Shown here in pieces: positions 29,441-42,900 of a DNA stretch of 64,000 nt. Below the pieces are notes generated by a model. That model was not told the DNA's origin, did not search any database, and was given only the letters and a program-made list of their open reading frames with translations. Origin of the DNA: Colletes latitarsis (lineage: Eukaryota; Arthropoda; Insecta; Hymenoptera; Colletidae); contig NW_027488365.1 in the NCBI RefSeq assembly GCF_051014445.1, positions 6,944,001 to 7,008,000 of the forward strand. The letters are read 5' to 3'. The translations under genes and the position numbers were made by a program. Numbering within the stretch: the first letter of the stretch is position 1; every line of letters starts with the position of its first letter.

Positions 29441-32400
29441 CGGAAACAGTCAATTAAACCTGGTTTCGATCAATATATTAGAGAATAATTCATGTTAGGT
29501 CTAGGTTAGGTCTGGGATTTGCTCTCATCAGGCTCATTCTTTCGCATATTTCTCATACTTGATGGCTAGTTCCTGGGCTTTTTCTGGATTGCATCACGTA
29601 GTAATGAAGTACAACACTGAAACAGTCAATTATACCTGGTTTCCATCAATATCTTAGAGGACAACGCAAGTTAGGTCTGGGATAGGACTGGGATTTGCCC
29701 ACTTCAGGCTCATACTTTCGCGTTTTTCACATACTTGTTGAACAGATCCTGGGTTTTTTCTGGTTTGGATCACGTAGTAGTGTGGTACCACACTGAAACT
29801 GTCCATTAAACCAGGTTTGGATCAACATTTTAGAGGATAACGCATGTTAGGTCTAGGTTAGGTCTGGGATTTTCACTCATCAGACTCATACTTTCGCGTT
29901 TTTCACATACTTGTTGAACAGATCCTGGGTTTTTTCTGGATTGGGTCACGTAGTAGTGTGGTACCACACTGAAACAGTCGATTAAACCTGGTTTCCATCA
30001 ATATTTTAGAGGACAACGCATGTTAGGTCTAGGTTAGGCCTGGGATTTGCTCTCATCAGGGTCATACTTTCGCAGTTTTAACATACATGTTGACCTGATC
30101 GAGGGTTTTTGCTGGTATGGTTCACGTAGTGATGTGGTACCACACTGAAACATTGAATTAAACCTGGTCTTGATAAATATTTTAGAGGATAACGCATGTT
30201 AGGTTTGGGTTAGGTCTAGGATTTGCCCTGATCAGGCTCATACTTTCGCATATTTCTCATACTTCATGGCTAGATCCTGGGCTGTTTCTGGATTGTATCA
30301 CATAGTAATGTGGTACCACGCTGAAACAGTCGATTAAACCTAGTTTCGATCAATATTTTAGAGGATAACGCAAGTTAGGTCTGGGATAGGTCTGGGATTT
30401 GCCCACTTCAGGCTCATACTTTCGCGTTTTTCACATACTTGTTGAACAGATCCTGGGTTTTTTCTGGTTTGGATCACGTAGTAGTGTGGTACCACACTGA
30501 AACAGTCCATTAAACCTGGTTTGGATCAACATTTTAGAGGATAACGCATGTTAGGTCTAGGTTAGGTCTGGGATTTCCACTCATCAGACTCATACTTTCG
30601 CATTCTTCACATACTTGTTGAACGTATCCTGGGTTTTTTCTGGTTTGGATCACGTAGTAATGTGGGACCACACTGAAACAATCAATTAAACCTGGTTTCG
30701 ATCAATATATTAGAGAATAATTCATGTTAGGTCTAGGTTAGGTCTGGGATTTGCTCTCATCAGGCTCATTCTTTCGCATATTTCTCATACTTGATGGCTA
30801 GATCCAGGCCTTTTTCTGGATTGCATCACGTAGTAATAAAGTACAACACTGAAACAGTCAATTAAACCTGGTTTCCATCAATATCTTAGCGGACAACGCA
30901 AGTTAGGTCTGGGATAGGTCTGGGATTTGCCCACATCAGGCTCATACTTTCGCGTTTTTCACATACTCGTTGAACAGATCCTGGGTTATTTTCTGGTTTG
31001 GATCGCATAGTAATGTGGTACCACACTGAAACAGTCGATTAAACCAGGTTTCGATCAGTATTTTTGAGGATAACGCATGTTAGGTCTAGGTTAGGTCTGG
31101 GATTTTCACTCATCAGACTCATACTTTCGCATTCTTCTCATATTGTTGAACGGATCCTGGGTTTTTTCTGGTTTGGATCACGTAGTAATGTGGGACCACA
31201 CAGAAACAATCAATTAAACCTGGTCTTGATAAATATTTTAGAGGATAACGCATGTTAGGTCTGGGTTAGGTCTAGGATTTGCCCTCGTCAGGCTCATACT
31301 TTCGCATATTTCTCATACTTCATGGCTAGATCCTGGGCTATTTCTGGATTGTATCACGTAGTAATGTGGTACCACACAGAAACAGTCAATTAAACCTGGT
31401 TTCGATCAATATTTTAGAGGATAACGCAAGTTAGGTCTGGGATAGGTCTGGGATTTTCCCTCATCAGGCTCATACTTTCACGTTTTTCACATACTTGTTG
31501 AACAGATCCTGGGTTTTTTCTGGATTGGGTCACGTAGTAGTGTGGTACCACACTGAAACAGTCGATTAAACCTGGTTTCGATCAATATTTTTGAGGATAA
31601 CGCATGTTAGGTCTAGGTTAAGCCGGGGATTTTCACTCATCAGACTCATACTTTCGCATTCTTCACATACTTGTTGAACGGATCCTGGGTTTTTTCTGGT
31701 TTGGATCACGTAGTAATGTGGGACCACACTGAAACAGTCAATTAAACCTGGTTTCGATCAATATATTAGAGAATAATTCATGTTAGGTCTAGGTTAGGTC
31801 TGGGAGTTGCTCTCATCAGGCTCATACTTTCGCATATTTCTCACACTTCATGGCTAGATCCTGGGCTGTTTCTGGATTGTATCACGTAGTAATGTGGTAC
31901 CACGCTGAAACAGTCAATTAAACCTCGTTTCGATCAATATTTTAGAGGATAACGCAAGTTAGGTCTGGCATAGGTCTGGGATTCGCCCTCATCAGGCTCA
32001 TACTTTCGCGTTTTTCACATACTTGTTGAACAGATCCTGGGTTTTTTTCTGCATTGGGTCACGTAGTAGTCTGGTACCACACTGAAACAGTCGATTAAAC
32101 CTGGTTTCGATCAATATTTTTGAGGATATCGCATGTTAGGTCTAGGTTAGGCCTGGGATTTTCACTCATCAGACTCATACTTTCGCGTTTTTCACATACT
32201 TGTTGAACTGATCCTGGGCTTTTTCTGGTTTGGATCACGTAGTAATGTGGTACCACACCGAAACAGTCAATTAAACCTGGTTTCGATCAATATTTTAGAG
32301 AATAATTCATGTTAGGTCTAGGTTAGGTCTGGGATTTGCTCTCATCAGGCTCATACTTTCGCACACTTCACATACTCGTTTGACAGATCCTGTGTTATTT

Positions 32401-35400
32401 TCTGGTTTGGATCGCATAGTAATGTGGTACCACACTGAAACAGTCGATTAAACCAGGTTTCGATCAATATTTTTGAGGATAACGCATGTTAGGTCTAGGT
32501 TAGGCCTGGGATTTTCACTCATCAGACTCATACTTTCGCATTCTTCACATACTTGTTGAACGGACCTGGGTTTTTTCTGGTTTGGATTACGTAGTAATGT
32601 GGGACCACACTGAAACAGTCAATTAAACCTGGTTTCGATCAATATATTAGAGAATAATTCATGTTAGGTCTAGGTTAGGTCTGGGATTTGCTCTCATCAG
32701 GCTCATTCTTTCGCATATTTCTCATACTTGATGGCTAGATCCTGGGCTTTTTCTGGATTGCATCACGTAGTAATGAAGTACAACACTGAAACAGTCAATC
32801 AAACCTGGTTTCCATCAATATCTTAGAGGACAACGCAAATTAGGTCTGGGATAGGTCTGGGATTTGCCCACATCAGGCTCATACTTTCGCGTTTTTCACA
32901 TACTTGTTGAACAGATCCTGGGTTTTTTCTGGTTTGGATCACGTAGTAGTGTGGTACCACACTGAAACAGTCCATGAAACCTGGTTTGGATCAACATTTT
33001 AGAGGATAACGCATGTTAGGTCTAGGTTAGGTCTGGGATTTTCACTCATCAGACTCATACTTTCGCATTCTTCACATACTTGTTGAACGGATCCTGGGTT
33101 TTTTCTGGTTTGGATCACGTAGTAATGTGGGACCACACTGAAACAATCAATTAAACCTGGTCTTGATAAATATTTTAGAGGATAACGCATGTTAGGTCTG
33201 GGATAGGTCTGGGATTTGCCCTCATCAGACTCATACTTTCGCACACTTCACATACTCGTTGAACTGATCCTGGGTTATTTTCTGGTTTGGATCACGTAGT
33301 AATGTGGGACCACACTGAAACAGTCAATTAAACCTGGTTCCGATCAATATATTAGAGAATAATTCATGTTAGGTCTAGGTTAGGTCTGGGAGTTGCTCTC
33401 ATCAGGCTCATACTTTCGCATATTTCTCACACTTCATGGCTAGATCCTGGGCTGTTTCTGGATTGTATCACGTAGTAATGTGGTACCACGCTGAAACAGT
33501 CAATTAAACCTCGTTTCGATCAATATCTTAGAGGACAACGCAAGTTAGGTCTGGGATTGGTCTGGGATTTTCCCTCATCAGGCTCATACTTTCGCGTTTT
33601 TCACATACTTGTTGAACAGATCCTGGGTTTTTTTCTGGATTGGGTCACGTAGTAGTCTGGTACCACACTGAAACAGTCGATTAAACCTGGTTTCGATCAA
33701 TATTTTTGAGGATATCGCATGTTAGGTCTAGGTTAGGCCTGGGATTTTCACTCATCAGACTCATACTTTCGCATTCTTCACATACTTGTTGAACGGATCC
33801 TGGGTTTTTTCTGGTTTGGATCACGTAGTAATGTGTGACCACACGGAAACAGTCAATTAAACCTGGTTTCGATCAATATATTAGAGAATAATTCATGTTA
33901 GGTCTAGGTTAGGTCTGGGATTTGCTCTCATCAGGCTCATTCTTTCGCATATTTCTCATACTTCATGGCTACATCCTGGGCTATTTCTGGATTGGATCAC
34001 GTAGTAATAAAGTACCACACTGAGACAGTCAATTAAACCTGGTTTCGATCAATATTTTAGAGGACAATGCAAGTTAGGTCTGGGATAGGTCTGGGATTTG
34101 CCCACATCAGGGTCATACTTTCGCATTTGTTCACATACTTGTTGAACAGATCCTGGGTTTTTTTCTGGATTGGGTCACGTAGTAGTCTGGTACCACACTG
34201 AAACAGTCGATTAAACCTGGTTTCGATCAATATTTTTGAGGATATCGCATGTTAGGTCTAGGTTAGGCCTGGGATTTTCACTCATCAGACTCATACTTTC
34301 GCATTCTTCACATACTTGTTGAACGGATCCTGGGTTTTTCCTGGTTTGGATCACGTAGTAATGTGGGACCACACGGAAACAGTCAATTAAACCTGGTTTC
34401 GATCAATATATTAGAGAATAATTCATGTTAGGTCTAGGTTAGGTCTGGGATTTGCTCTCATCAGGCTCATTCTTTCGCATATTTCTCATACTTGATGGCT
34501 AGTTCCTGGGCTTTTTCTGGATTGCATCACGTAGTAATGAAGTACAACACTGAAACAGTCAATTATACCTGGTTTCCATCAATATCTTAGAGGACAACGC
34601 AAGTTAGGTCTGGGATAGGTCTGGGATTTGCCCACTTCAGGCTCATACTTTCGCGTTTTTCACATACTTGTTGAACAGATCCTGGGTTTTTTCTGGTTTG
34701 GATCACGTAGTAGTGTGGTACCACACTGAAACAGTCCATTAAACCAGGTTTGGATCAACATTTTAGAGGATAACGCATGTTAGGTCTATGCTAGGTCTGG
34801 GATTTTCACTCATCAGACTCATACTTTCGCGTTTTTCACATACTTGTTGAACAGATCCTGGGTTTTTTCTGGTTTGGATCACGTAGTAGTGTGGTACCAC
34901 ACTGAAACAGTCCATTAAACCTGGTTTGGATCAACATTTTAGAGGATAACGCATGTTAGGTCTAGGTTAGGTCTGGGATTTCCACTCATCAGACTCATAC
35001 TTTCGCATTCTTCACATACTTGTTGAACGTATCCTGGGTTTTTTCTGGTTTGGATCACGTAGTAATGTGGGACCACACTGAAACAATCAATTAAACCTGG
35101 TTTCGATCAATATATTAGAGAATAATTCATGTTAGGTCTAGGTTAGGTCTGGGATTTGCTCTCATCAGGCTCATTCTTTCGCATATTTCTCATACTTGAT
35201 GGCTAGATCCAGGCTTTTTTCTGGATTGTATCACGTAGTAATGTGGTACCACGCTGAAACAGTCAATTAAACCTCGTTTCGATCAATATTTTAGAGGATA
35301 ACGCAAGTTAGGTCTGGCATAGGTCAGGGATTCGCCCTCATCAGGCTCATACTTTCGCGTTTTTCACATACTTGTTGAACAGGTCCTGGGTTTTTTTCTG

Positions 35401-38400
35401 CATTGGGTCACGTAGTAGTCTGGTACCACACTGAAACAGTCGATTAAACCTGGTTTCGATCAATATTTTTGAGGATATCGCATGTTAGGTCTATGTTAGG
35501 CCTGGGATTTTCACTCATCAGACTCATACTTTCGCGTTTTTCACATACTTGTTGAACTGATCCTGGGCTTTTCCTGGTTTGGATCACGTAGTAATGTGGT
35601 ACCACACCGAAACAGTCAATTAAACCTGGTTTCGATCAATATTTTAGAGAATAATTCATGTTAGGTCTAGGTTAGGTCTGGGATTTGCTCTCATCAGGCT
35701 CATACTTTCGCACACTTCACATACTCGTTTGACAGATCCTGTGTTATTTTCTGGTTTGGATCGCATAGTAATGTGGTACCACACTGAAACAGTCGATTAA
35801 ACCAGGTTTCGATCAATATTTTAGAGGATAACGCAAGTTAGGTCTGGCATAGGTCTGGGATTCGCCCTCATCAGGCTCATACTTTCGCGTTTTTCACATA
35901 CTTGTTGAACTGATCCTGGGCTTTTTCTGGTTTGGATCACGTAGTAATGTGGTACCACACTGAAACAGTCAATTAAACCTGGTTTCGATCAATATTTTAG
36001 AGAATAATTCATGTTAGGTCTTGGTTAGGTCTGGGATTTGCTCTCATCAGGCTCATACTTTCGCACACTTCACATACTCGTTTGACAGATCCTGTGTTAT
36101 TTTCTGGTTTGGATCGCATAGTAATGTGGTACCACACTGAAACAGTCGATTAAACCAGATTTCGATCAATATTTTTGAGGACAACGCATATCAGGTCTAG
36201 GTTAGGCCTGGGATTTTCACTCATCAGACTCATACTTTCGCATTCTTCACATACTTGTTGAACGGATCCTGGGTTTTTTCTGGTTTGGATCACGTAGTAA
36301 TGTTGGACCACCCTGAAACAGTCAATTAAACCTGGTTTCGATCAATATATTAGAGAATAATTCATGTTAGGTCTAGGTTAGGTCTGGGATTTGCTCTCAA
36401 CAGGCTCATTCTTTCGCATATTTCTCATACTTGATGGCTAGATCCTGGGCTTTTTCTGGATTGCATCACGTAGTAATGAAGTACAACACTGAAACAGTCA
36501 ATTATACCTGGTTTCCATCAATATCTTAGAGGACAACGCAAGTTAGGTCTGGGATAGGTCTGGGATTTGCCCACTTCAGGCTCATACTTTCGCGTTTTTC
36601 ACATACTTGTTGAACAGATCCTGGGTTTTTTCTGGTTTGGATCACGTAGTAGTGTGGTACCACACTGAAACAGTCCATTAAACCAGGTTTGGATCAACAT
36701 TTTAGAGGATAACGCATGTTAGGTCTAGGTTAGGTCTGGGATTTTCACTCTTCAGACTCATACTTTCGCGTTTTTCACATACTTGTTGAACAGTTCCTGG
36801 GTTTTTTCTGGTTTGGATCACGTAGTAGTGTGGTACCACACTGAAACAGTCCATTAAACCTGGTTTGGATCAACATTTTAGAGGATAACGCATGTTAGGT
36901 CTAGGTTAGGTCTGGGATTTCCACTCATCAGACTCATACTTTCGCATTCTTCACATACTTGTTGAACGTATCCTGGGTTTTTTCTGGTTTGGATCACGTA
37001 GTAATGTGGGACCACACTGAAACAATCAATTAAACCTGGTCTTGATAAATATTTTAGAGGATAACGCATGTTAGGTCTGGGATAGGTCTGGGATTTGCCC
37101 TCATCAGACTCATACTTTCGCACACTTCACATACTCGTTGAACAGATCCTGGGTTATTTTCTGGTTTGGATCCCATAGTAATGTGGTACCACACTGAAAC
37201 AGTCGATTAAACCAGGTTTCGATCAATATTTTTGAGGATAACGCATGTTAGGTCTAGGTTAGGCCTGGGATTTTCACTCATCAGACTCATTCTTTCGCAT
37301 ATTTCTCATACTTGATGGCTAGATCCTGGCCTTTTTCTGGATTGCATCACGTAGTAATGAAGTACAACACTGAAACAGTCAATTAAACCTGGATTCCATC
37401 AATATCTTAGAGGACAATGCAAGTTAGGTCTGGGATAGGTCTGGGATTTGCCCACATCAGGGTCATACTTTCGCATTTGTTCACATACTTGTTGAACAGA
37501 TCCTGGGTTTCTTCTGGTTTGGATCGCGCAGTAATGTGGTACCACACTGAGACAGCCCACTAAACCTGGTTTCGATCAATATTTTAGAGGATAACGAAAG
37601 TTATGTCTAGGTTAGGCCTGGGATTTGCCCTCATCAGACTCATTCTTTCGCATATTTCTCATACTAGATGGCTAGTTCCTGGGCTTTTTCGGGATTGCAT
37701 CACGTAGTAATGAAGTACAACACTGAAACACTCAATTAAACCTGGTTTCGATCAATATTATTGAGGATAACGCATGTTAGGTCTAGGTTAGGCCTGGGAT
37801 TTTCAATCATCAGACTCATACTTTCGCATACTTCACATACTTGTTGAACGGATCTTGGGTTTTTTCTGGTGTGAATCACGTAGTAATCTGGTACCACACT
37901 GAAACAATCAATTAAACCTGATTTTGATCAATATTTTAGAGAATAATTCATGTTAGGTCTAGGTTAGGTCTGGGATTTGCTCACGTCAGGCTAATTCTTT
38001 CGCATATTTCTCATACTTGACGGCTAGATCCTGGGCTTTTTCTGGATTGCATCACGTAGTAATGAAGTACAACACTGAAACAGTCAATTAAACCTGGTTT
38101 CGATCAATTTTTTAGAGAATAATTCATGTTAGGTCTAGGTTAGGTCTGGGTTTTGCTCTCATCAGGCTCATTCTTTCGCATATTTCTCATACTTGAATGC
38201 TAGATCCTGGGCTTTCTCTGGATTGCATCACGTAGTAGTGAAGTACAACACTGAAGCAGTCAATTAAACCTGGTTTCCATCAATATTTTAGAGGACAACG
38301 CATGTTAGGTCTAGGTTAGGCCTGGGATTTGCTCTCATCAGGGTCATACTTTCGCAGTTTTAACATACATGTTGACCTGATCGAGGGTTTTTGCTGGTAT

Positions 38401-39711
38401 GGTTCACGTAGTGATGTGGTACCACACTGAAACATTGAATTAAACCTGGTCTTGATAAATATTTTAGAGGATAACGCATGGTAGGTTTGGGTTAGGTCTA
38501 GGATTTGCCCTCATCAGGCTCATACTTTCGCATATTTCTCATACTTCATGGCTAGATCCTGGGCTGTTTCTGGATTGTATCACATAGTAATGTGGTACCA
38601 CGCTGAAACAGTCGATTAAACCTGGTTTCGATCAATATTTTAGAGGATAACGCAAGTTAGGTCTGGCATAGGTCTGGGATTCGCCCTCATCAGGCTCATA
38701 CTTTCGCGTTTTTCACATACTTGTTGAACTGATCCTGGGCTTTTTCTGGTTTGGATTGCATAGTAATGTGGTACCACACTGAGACGGTCGATTAAACCAG
38801 GTTTCGATCAATATTTTTGAGGATAACGCATGTTAGGTCTAGGTTAGGCCTGGGATTATCACTCATCTGACTCATACTTTCGCATTCTTCTCATACTTGT
38901 TGAACGGATCCTGGGTTTTTTCTGGATTGGGTCACGTAGTAGTGTTGTACCACACTGAAACAGTCGATTAAACCTGGTTTCGATCAATATTTTTGAGGAT
39001 AACGCATGTTAGGTCTGGGTTAGGTCTAGGATTTGGCCTCGTCAGGCTCATACTTTCGCATATTTCTCATTCTTCATGGCTAGATCCTGGGCTATTTCTG
39101 GATTGTATCACGTAGTAATGTGGTACCACACAGAAACAGTCAATTAAACCTGGTTTCGATCAATATTTTAGAGGATAACGCAAGTTAGGTCTGGGATAGG
39201 TCTGGGATTTTCCCTCATCAGGCTCATACTTTCACGTTTTTCACATACTTGTTGAACAGATCCTGGGTTTTTTCTGGATTGGGTCACGTAGTAGTGTGGT
39301 ACCACACTGAAACATTCGATTAAACCTGGTTTCGATCAATATTTTTGAGGATAACGCATGTTAGGTCTAGGTTAAGCCGGGGATTTTCACTCATCAGACT
39401 CATACTTTCGCATTCTTCACATACTTGTTGAACGGATCCTGGGTTTTTTCTGGTTTGGATCACGTAGTAATGTGGGACCACACTGAAACAGTCAATTAAA
39501 CCTGGTTTCGATCAACATATTAGAGAATAATTCATGTTAGGTCTAGGTTAGGTCTGGGAGTTGCTCTCATCAGGCTCATACTTTCGCATATTTCTCATAC
39601 TTCATGGCTAGATCCTGGGCTGTTTCTGGATTGTATCACGTAGTAATGTAGTACCACGCTGAAACAGTCAATTAAACCTCGTTTCGATCAATATTTTAGA
39701 GGATAACGCAA

Positions 39712-39723
39712 GTTAGGTCTGGC
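39712..39723. repeat. Target-site duplication, left copy, of LINE insertion 1
   Basis: GTTAGGTCTGGC sits immediately before the GC-rich insert and is repeated right after its poly-A tail (39964-39975). Two more A residues upstream (39710-39711) may belong to the duplication but cannot be told from the A tail. The same word occurs uninterrupted in paralogous monomers, for example near 5887, which shows the pre-insertion state. Confidence 0.92.
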
Positions 39724-39759
39724 GTTCCCCGGGGGATGGGCGCGAAAGCGCGGGCACGG

Positions 39760-39803
39760 GGAGGATACCGGAAGAATGCTTCGAGCGATTCCCGGTATCC
39801 TCC
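39760..39803 (+). other. Inverted repeat (12-bp stem) in LINE insertion 1
   Basis: GGAGGATACCGG at 39760-39771 pairs with CCGGTATCCTCC at 39792-39803, a perfect 12-bp stem with a 20-base loop. The same stem is at 50404-50447 in the other copy. It is one of a chain of hairpins in the 3' UTR of this LINE family. Confidence 0.85.
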
Positions 39804-39946
39804 CAAAGCGTGCCGAATGGTCACCGTGGGGTTTTTAGTGGGTAGGTCCCGCGCCTGTCGTTGTACGGGCGCGGGGAATCCCACACACCCCTCTCACCTC
39901 TCCCCAAGGAGGTGGGAGGGAGTCTTTCGAAGATTTTCCCCACGAC

Positions 39947-39963
39947 AAAAAAAAAAAAAAAAA
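39947..39963 (+). other. Poly-A tail of LINE insertion 1
   Basis: Seventeen uninterrupted A residues follow the 3' UTR end CCCCACGAC. The last two may instead belong to the target-site duplication. Confidence 0.93.
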
Positions 39964-39975
39964 GTTAGGTCTGGC
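39964..39975. repeat. Target-site duplication, right copy, of LINE insertion 1
   Basis: GTTAGGTCTGGC repeats the 12 bp before the insert, and the satellite then continues in register with CATAGGTCTGGG. Confidence 0.92.
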
Positions 39976-42900
39976 ATAGGTCTGGGATTCGCCCTCATCA
40001 GGCTCATACTTTCTCGTTTTTCACATACTTGTTGAACTGATCCTGGGCTTTTTCTGGTTTGGATCACGTAGTAATGTGGTACCACACCGAAACAGTCAAT
40101 TAAACCTGGTTTCGATCAATATTTTAGAGAATAATTCATGTTAGGTCTAGGTTAGGTCTGGGATTTGCTCTCATCAGGCTCATACTTTCGCACACTTCAC
40201 ATACTCGTTTGACAGATCCTGTGCTATTTTCTGGTTTGGATCGCATAGTAATGTGGTACCACACTGAAACAGTCGATTAAACCAGATTCCGATCAATATT
40301 TTTGAGGATAACGCATATCAGGTCTAGGTTAGGCCTGGGATTTTCACTCATCAGACTCATACTTTCGCATTCTTCACATACTTGTTGAACGTATCCTGGG
40401 TTTTTTCTGGTTTGGATCACGTAGTAATGAAGTACAACACTGAAACAGTCAATTAAACCTGGTTTCCATCAATATCTTAGAGGACAACGCAAGTTAGGTC
40501 TGGGATAGGTCTGGGATTTGCCCACTTCAGGCTCATACTTTCGCGTTTTTCACATACTTGTTGAACAGATCCTGGGTTTTTTCTGGTTTGGATCACGTAG
40601 TAGTGTGGTACCACACTGAAACAGTCCATTAAACCTGGTTTGGATCAACATTTTAGAGGATAACGCATGTAAGGTCTAGGTTAGGTCTGGGATTTTCACT
40701 CATCAGACTCATACTTTCGCGTTTTTCACATACTTGTTGAACAGATCCTGGGTTTTTTCTGGTTTGGATCACGTAGTAGTGTGGTACCACACTGAAACAG
40801 TCCATTAAACCTGGTTTGGATCAACATTTTAGAGGATAACGCATGTTAGGTCTAGGTTAGGTCTGGGATTTCCACTCATCAGACTCATACTTTCGCATTC
40901 TTCACATACTTGTTGAACGTATCCTGGGTTTTTTCTGGTTTGGATCACGTAGTAATGTGGGACCACACTGAAACAATCAATTAAACCTGGTCTTGATAAA
41001 TATTTTAGAGGATAACGCATGTTAGGTCTGGGATAGGTCTGGGATTTGCCCTCATCAGACTCATACTTTCGCACACTTCACATACTCGTTGAACAGATCC
41101 TGGGTTATTTTCTGGATTGGATCCCATAGTAATGTGGTACCACACTGAAACAGTCGATTAAACCAGGTTTCGATCAATATTTTTGAGGATAACGCATGTT
41201 AGGTCTAGGTTAGGCCTGGGATTTTCACTCATCAGACTCATTCTTTCGCATATTTCTCATACCTGATGGCTAGATCCTGGCCTTTTTCTGGATTGCATCA
41301 CGTAGTAATGAAGTACAACACTGAAACAGTCAATTAAACCTGGATTCCATCAATATCTTAGAGGACAACGCAAGTTAGGTCTGGGATAGGTCAGGGATTT
41401 GCCCACATCAGGCTCATACTTTCGCGTTTTTCACATACTCGTTGAACAGCTCCTGGGTTATTTTCTGGTTTGGATTGCATAGTAATGTGGTACCACACTG
41501 AAACGGTCGATTAAACCAGGTTTCGATCAATATTTTTGAGGATAACGCATGTTAGGTCTAGGTTAGGCCTGGGATTATCACTCATCAGACTCATACTTTC
41601 GCATTCTTCTCATACTTGTTGAACGGATCCTGGGTTTTTTCTGGATTGGGTCACGTAGTAGTGTGGTACCACACTGAAACAGTCGATTAAACCTGGTTTC
41701 GATCAATATTTTTGAGGATAACGCATGTTAGGTCTGGGTTAGGTCTGGGATTTTCCCTCGTCAGGCTCATACTTTCGCATATTTCTCATTCTTCATGGCT
41801 AGATCCTGGGCTATTTCTGGATTGTATCACGTAGTAATGTGGTACCACACAGAAACAGTCAATTAAACCTGGTTTCGATCAATATTTTAGAGGATAACGC
41901 AAGTTAGGTCTGGGATAGGTCTGGGATTTTCCCTCATCAGGCTCATACTTTCGCGTTTTTCACATACTTGTTGAACAGATCCTGGGTTTTTTCTGGATTG
42001 GGTCACGTAGTAGTGTAGTACCACACTGAAACAGTCGATTAATCCTGGTTTCGATCAATATTTTTGAGGATAACGCATGTTAGGTCTAGGTTAGGCCGGG
42101 GATTTTCACTCATCAGACTCATACTTTCGCATTCTTCACATACTTGTTGAACGGATCCTGGGTTTTTTCTGGTTTGGATCACGTAGTAATGTGGGACCAC
42201 ACTGAAACAGTCAATTAAACCTGGTTTCGATCAATATATTAGAGAATAATTCATGTTAGGTCTAGGTTAGGTCTCGGATTTGCTCTCATCAGGCTCATTC
42301 TTTCGCATATTTCCCATACTTGATGGCTAGATCCAGGCCTTTTTCTGGATTGCATCACGTAGTAATGAAGTACAACACTGAAACAGTCGATTAAACCTGG
42401 TTTCGATCAATATTTTTGAGGATAACGCATGTTAGGTCTAGGTTAGGCCGGGGATTTTCACTCATCAGACTCATACTTGCGCATTCTTCACATACTTGTT
42501 GAACGGATCCTGGGTTTTTTCTGGTTTGGATCACGTAGTAATGTGGGACCACACTGAAACAGTCAATTAAACCTGGTTTCGATCAATATATTAGAGAATA
42601 ATTCATGTTAGGTCTAGGTTAGGTCTGGGTGTTGCTCTCATCAGGCTCATACTTTCGCATATTTCTCATACTTCATGGCTAGATCCTGGGCTGTTTCTGG
42701 ATTGTATCACGTAGTAATGTGGTACCACGCTGAAACAGTCAATTAAACCTCGTTTCGATCAATATTTTAGAGGATAACCCAAGTTAGGTCTGGCATAGGT
42801 CTGGGATTCGCCCTCATCAGGCTCATACTTTCGCGTTTTTCACATACTTGTTGAACTGATCCTGGGTTTTTTCTGGTTTGGATCACGTAGTAATGTGGGA

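Larger units (their letters stand above)
1..39723. repeat. Satellite DNA array, left segment (about 225 monomers of 176 bp)
   Basis: Head-to-tail tandem repeats. The landmark TCACGTAGTA lies at 1, 177 and 353, and its counterpart TCGCGTAGTA at 529, giving a 176-bp period. The matching landmark at 39636 is 39,635 bp downstream, which is 225 periods plus about 35 bp of small indels. All monomers lie in the same orientation and are contiguous, with no spacer and no host gene. Several monomer variants recur: one with GTGTGGTACCACAC, one with GTGGGACCACAC followed by the TCATGGCTAGATCC or TGATGGCTAGATCC form, one with GAAGTACAACAC, and one with TCTGGTACCACAC. Their order is repeated in long blocks, so there is irregular higher-order structure. 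Short open frames of 60-81 codons recur here only because the DNA repeats. The array is probably pericentromeric or subtelomeric heterochromatin (inference). Confidence 0.97.
39724..39963 (+). mobile_element. 5'-truncated LINE 3' end (insertion 1), + orientation
   Basis: A GC-rich 240-bp segment breaks the satellite exactly inside a monomer. It matches the last roughly 210 bp of the 3' UTR of the larger element at 50228-51992 in reverse complement, with only a few differences: T/G in GCCGAATGG, C/A in GTCCCGCG, and T/C in CCTCTCACC. It ends in a run of A and is flanked by a 12-14 bp duplication, the signature of target-primed reverse transcription. The first three bases, GTT, do not match the larger copy and may be untemplated junction bases. 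It has no coding capacity. Open frames read through it are chance. Confidence 0.93.

Noticed and set aside
39736..40085. Open frames crossing LINE insertion 1 on both strands
   Set aside because: They run through the 3' UTR fragment, the poly-A tail and the satellite, and have no coding basis.
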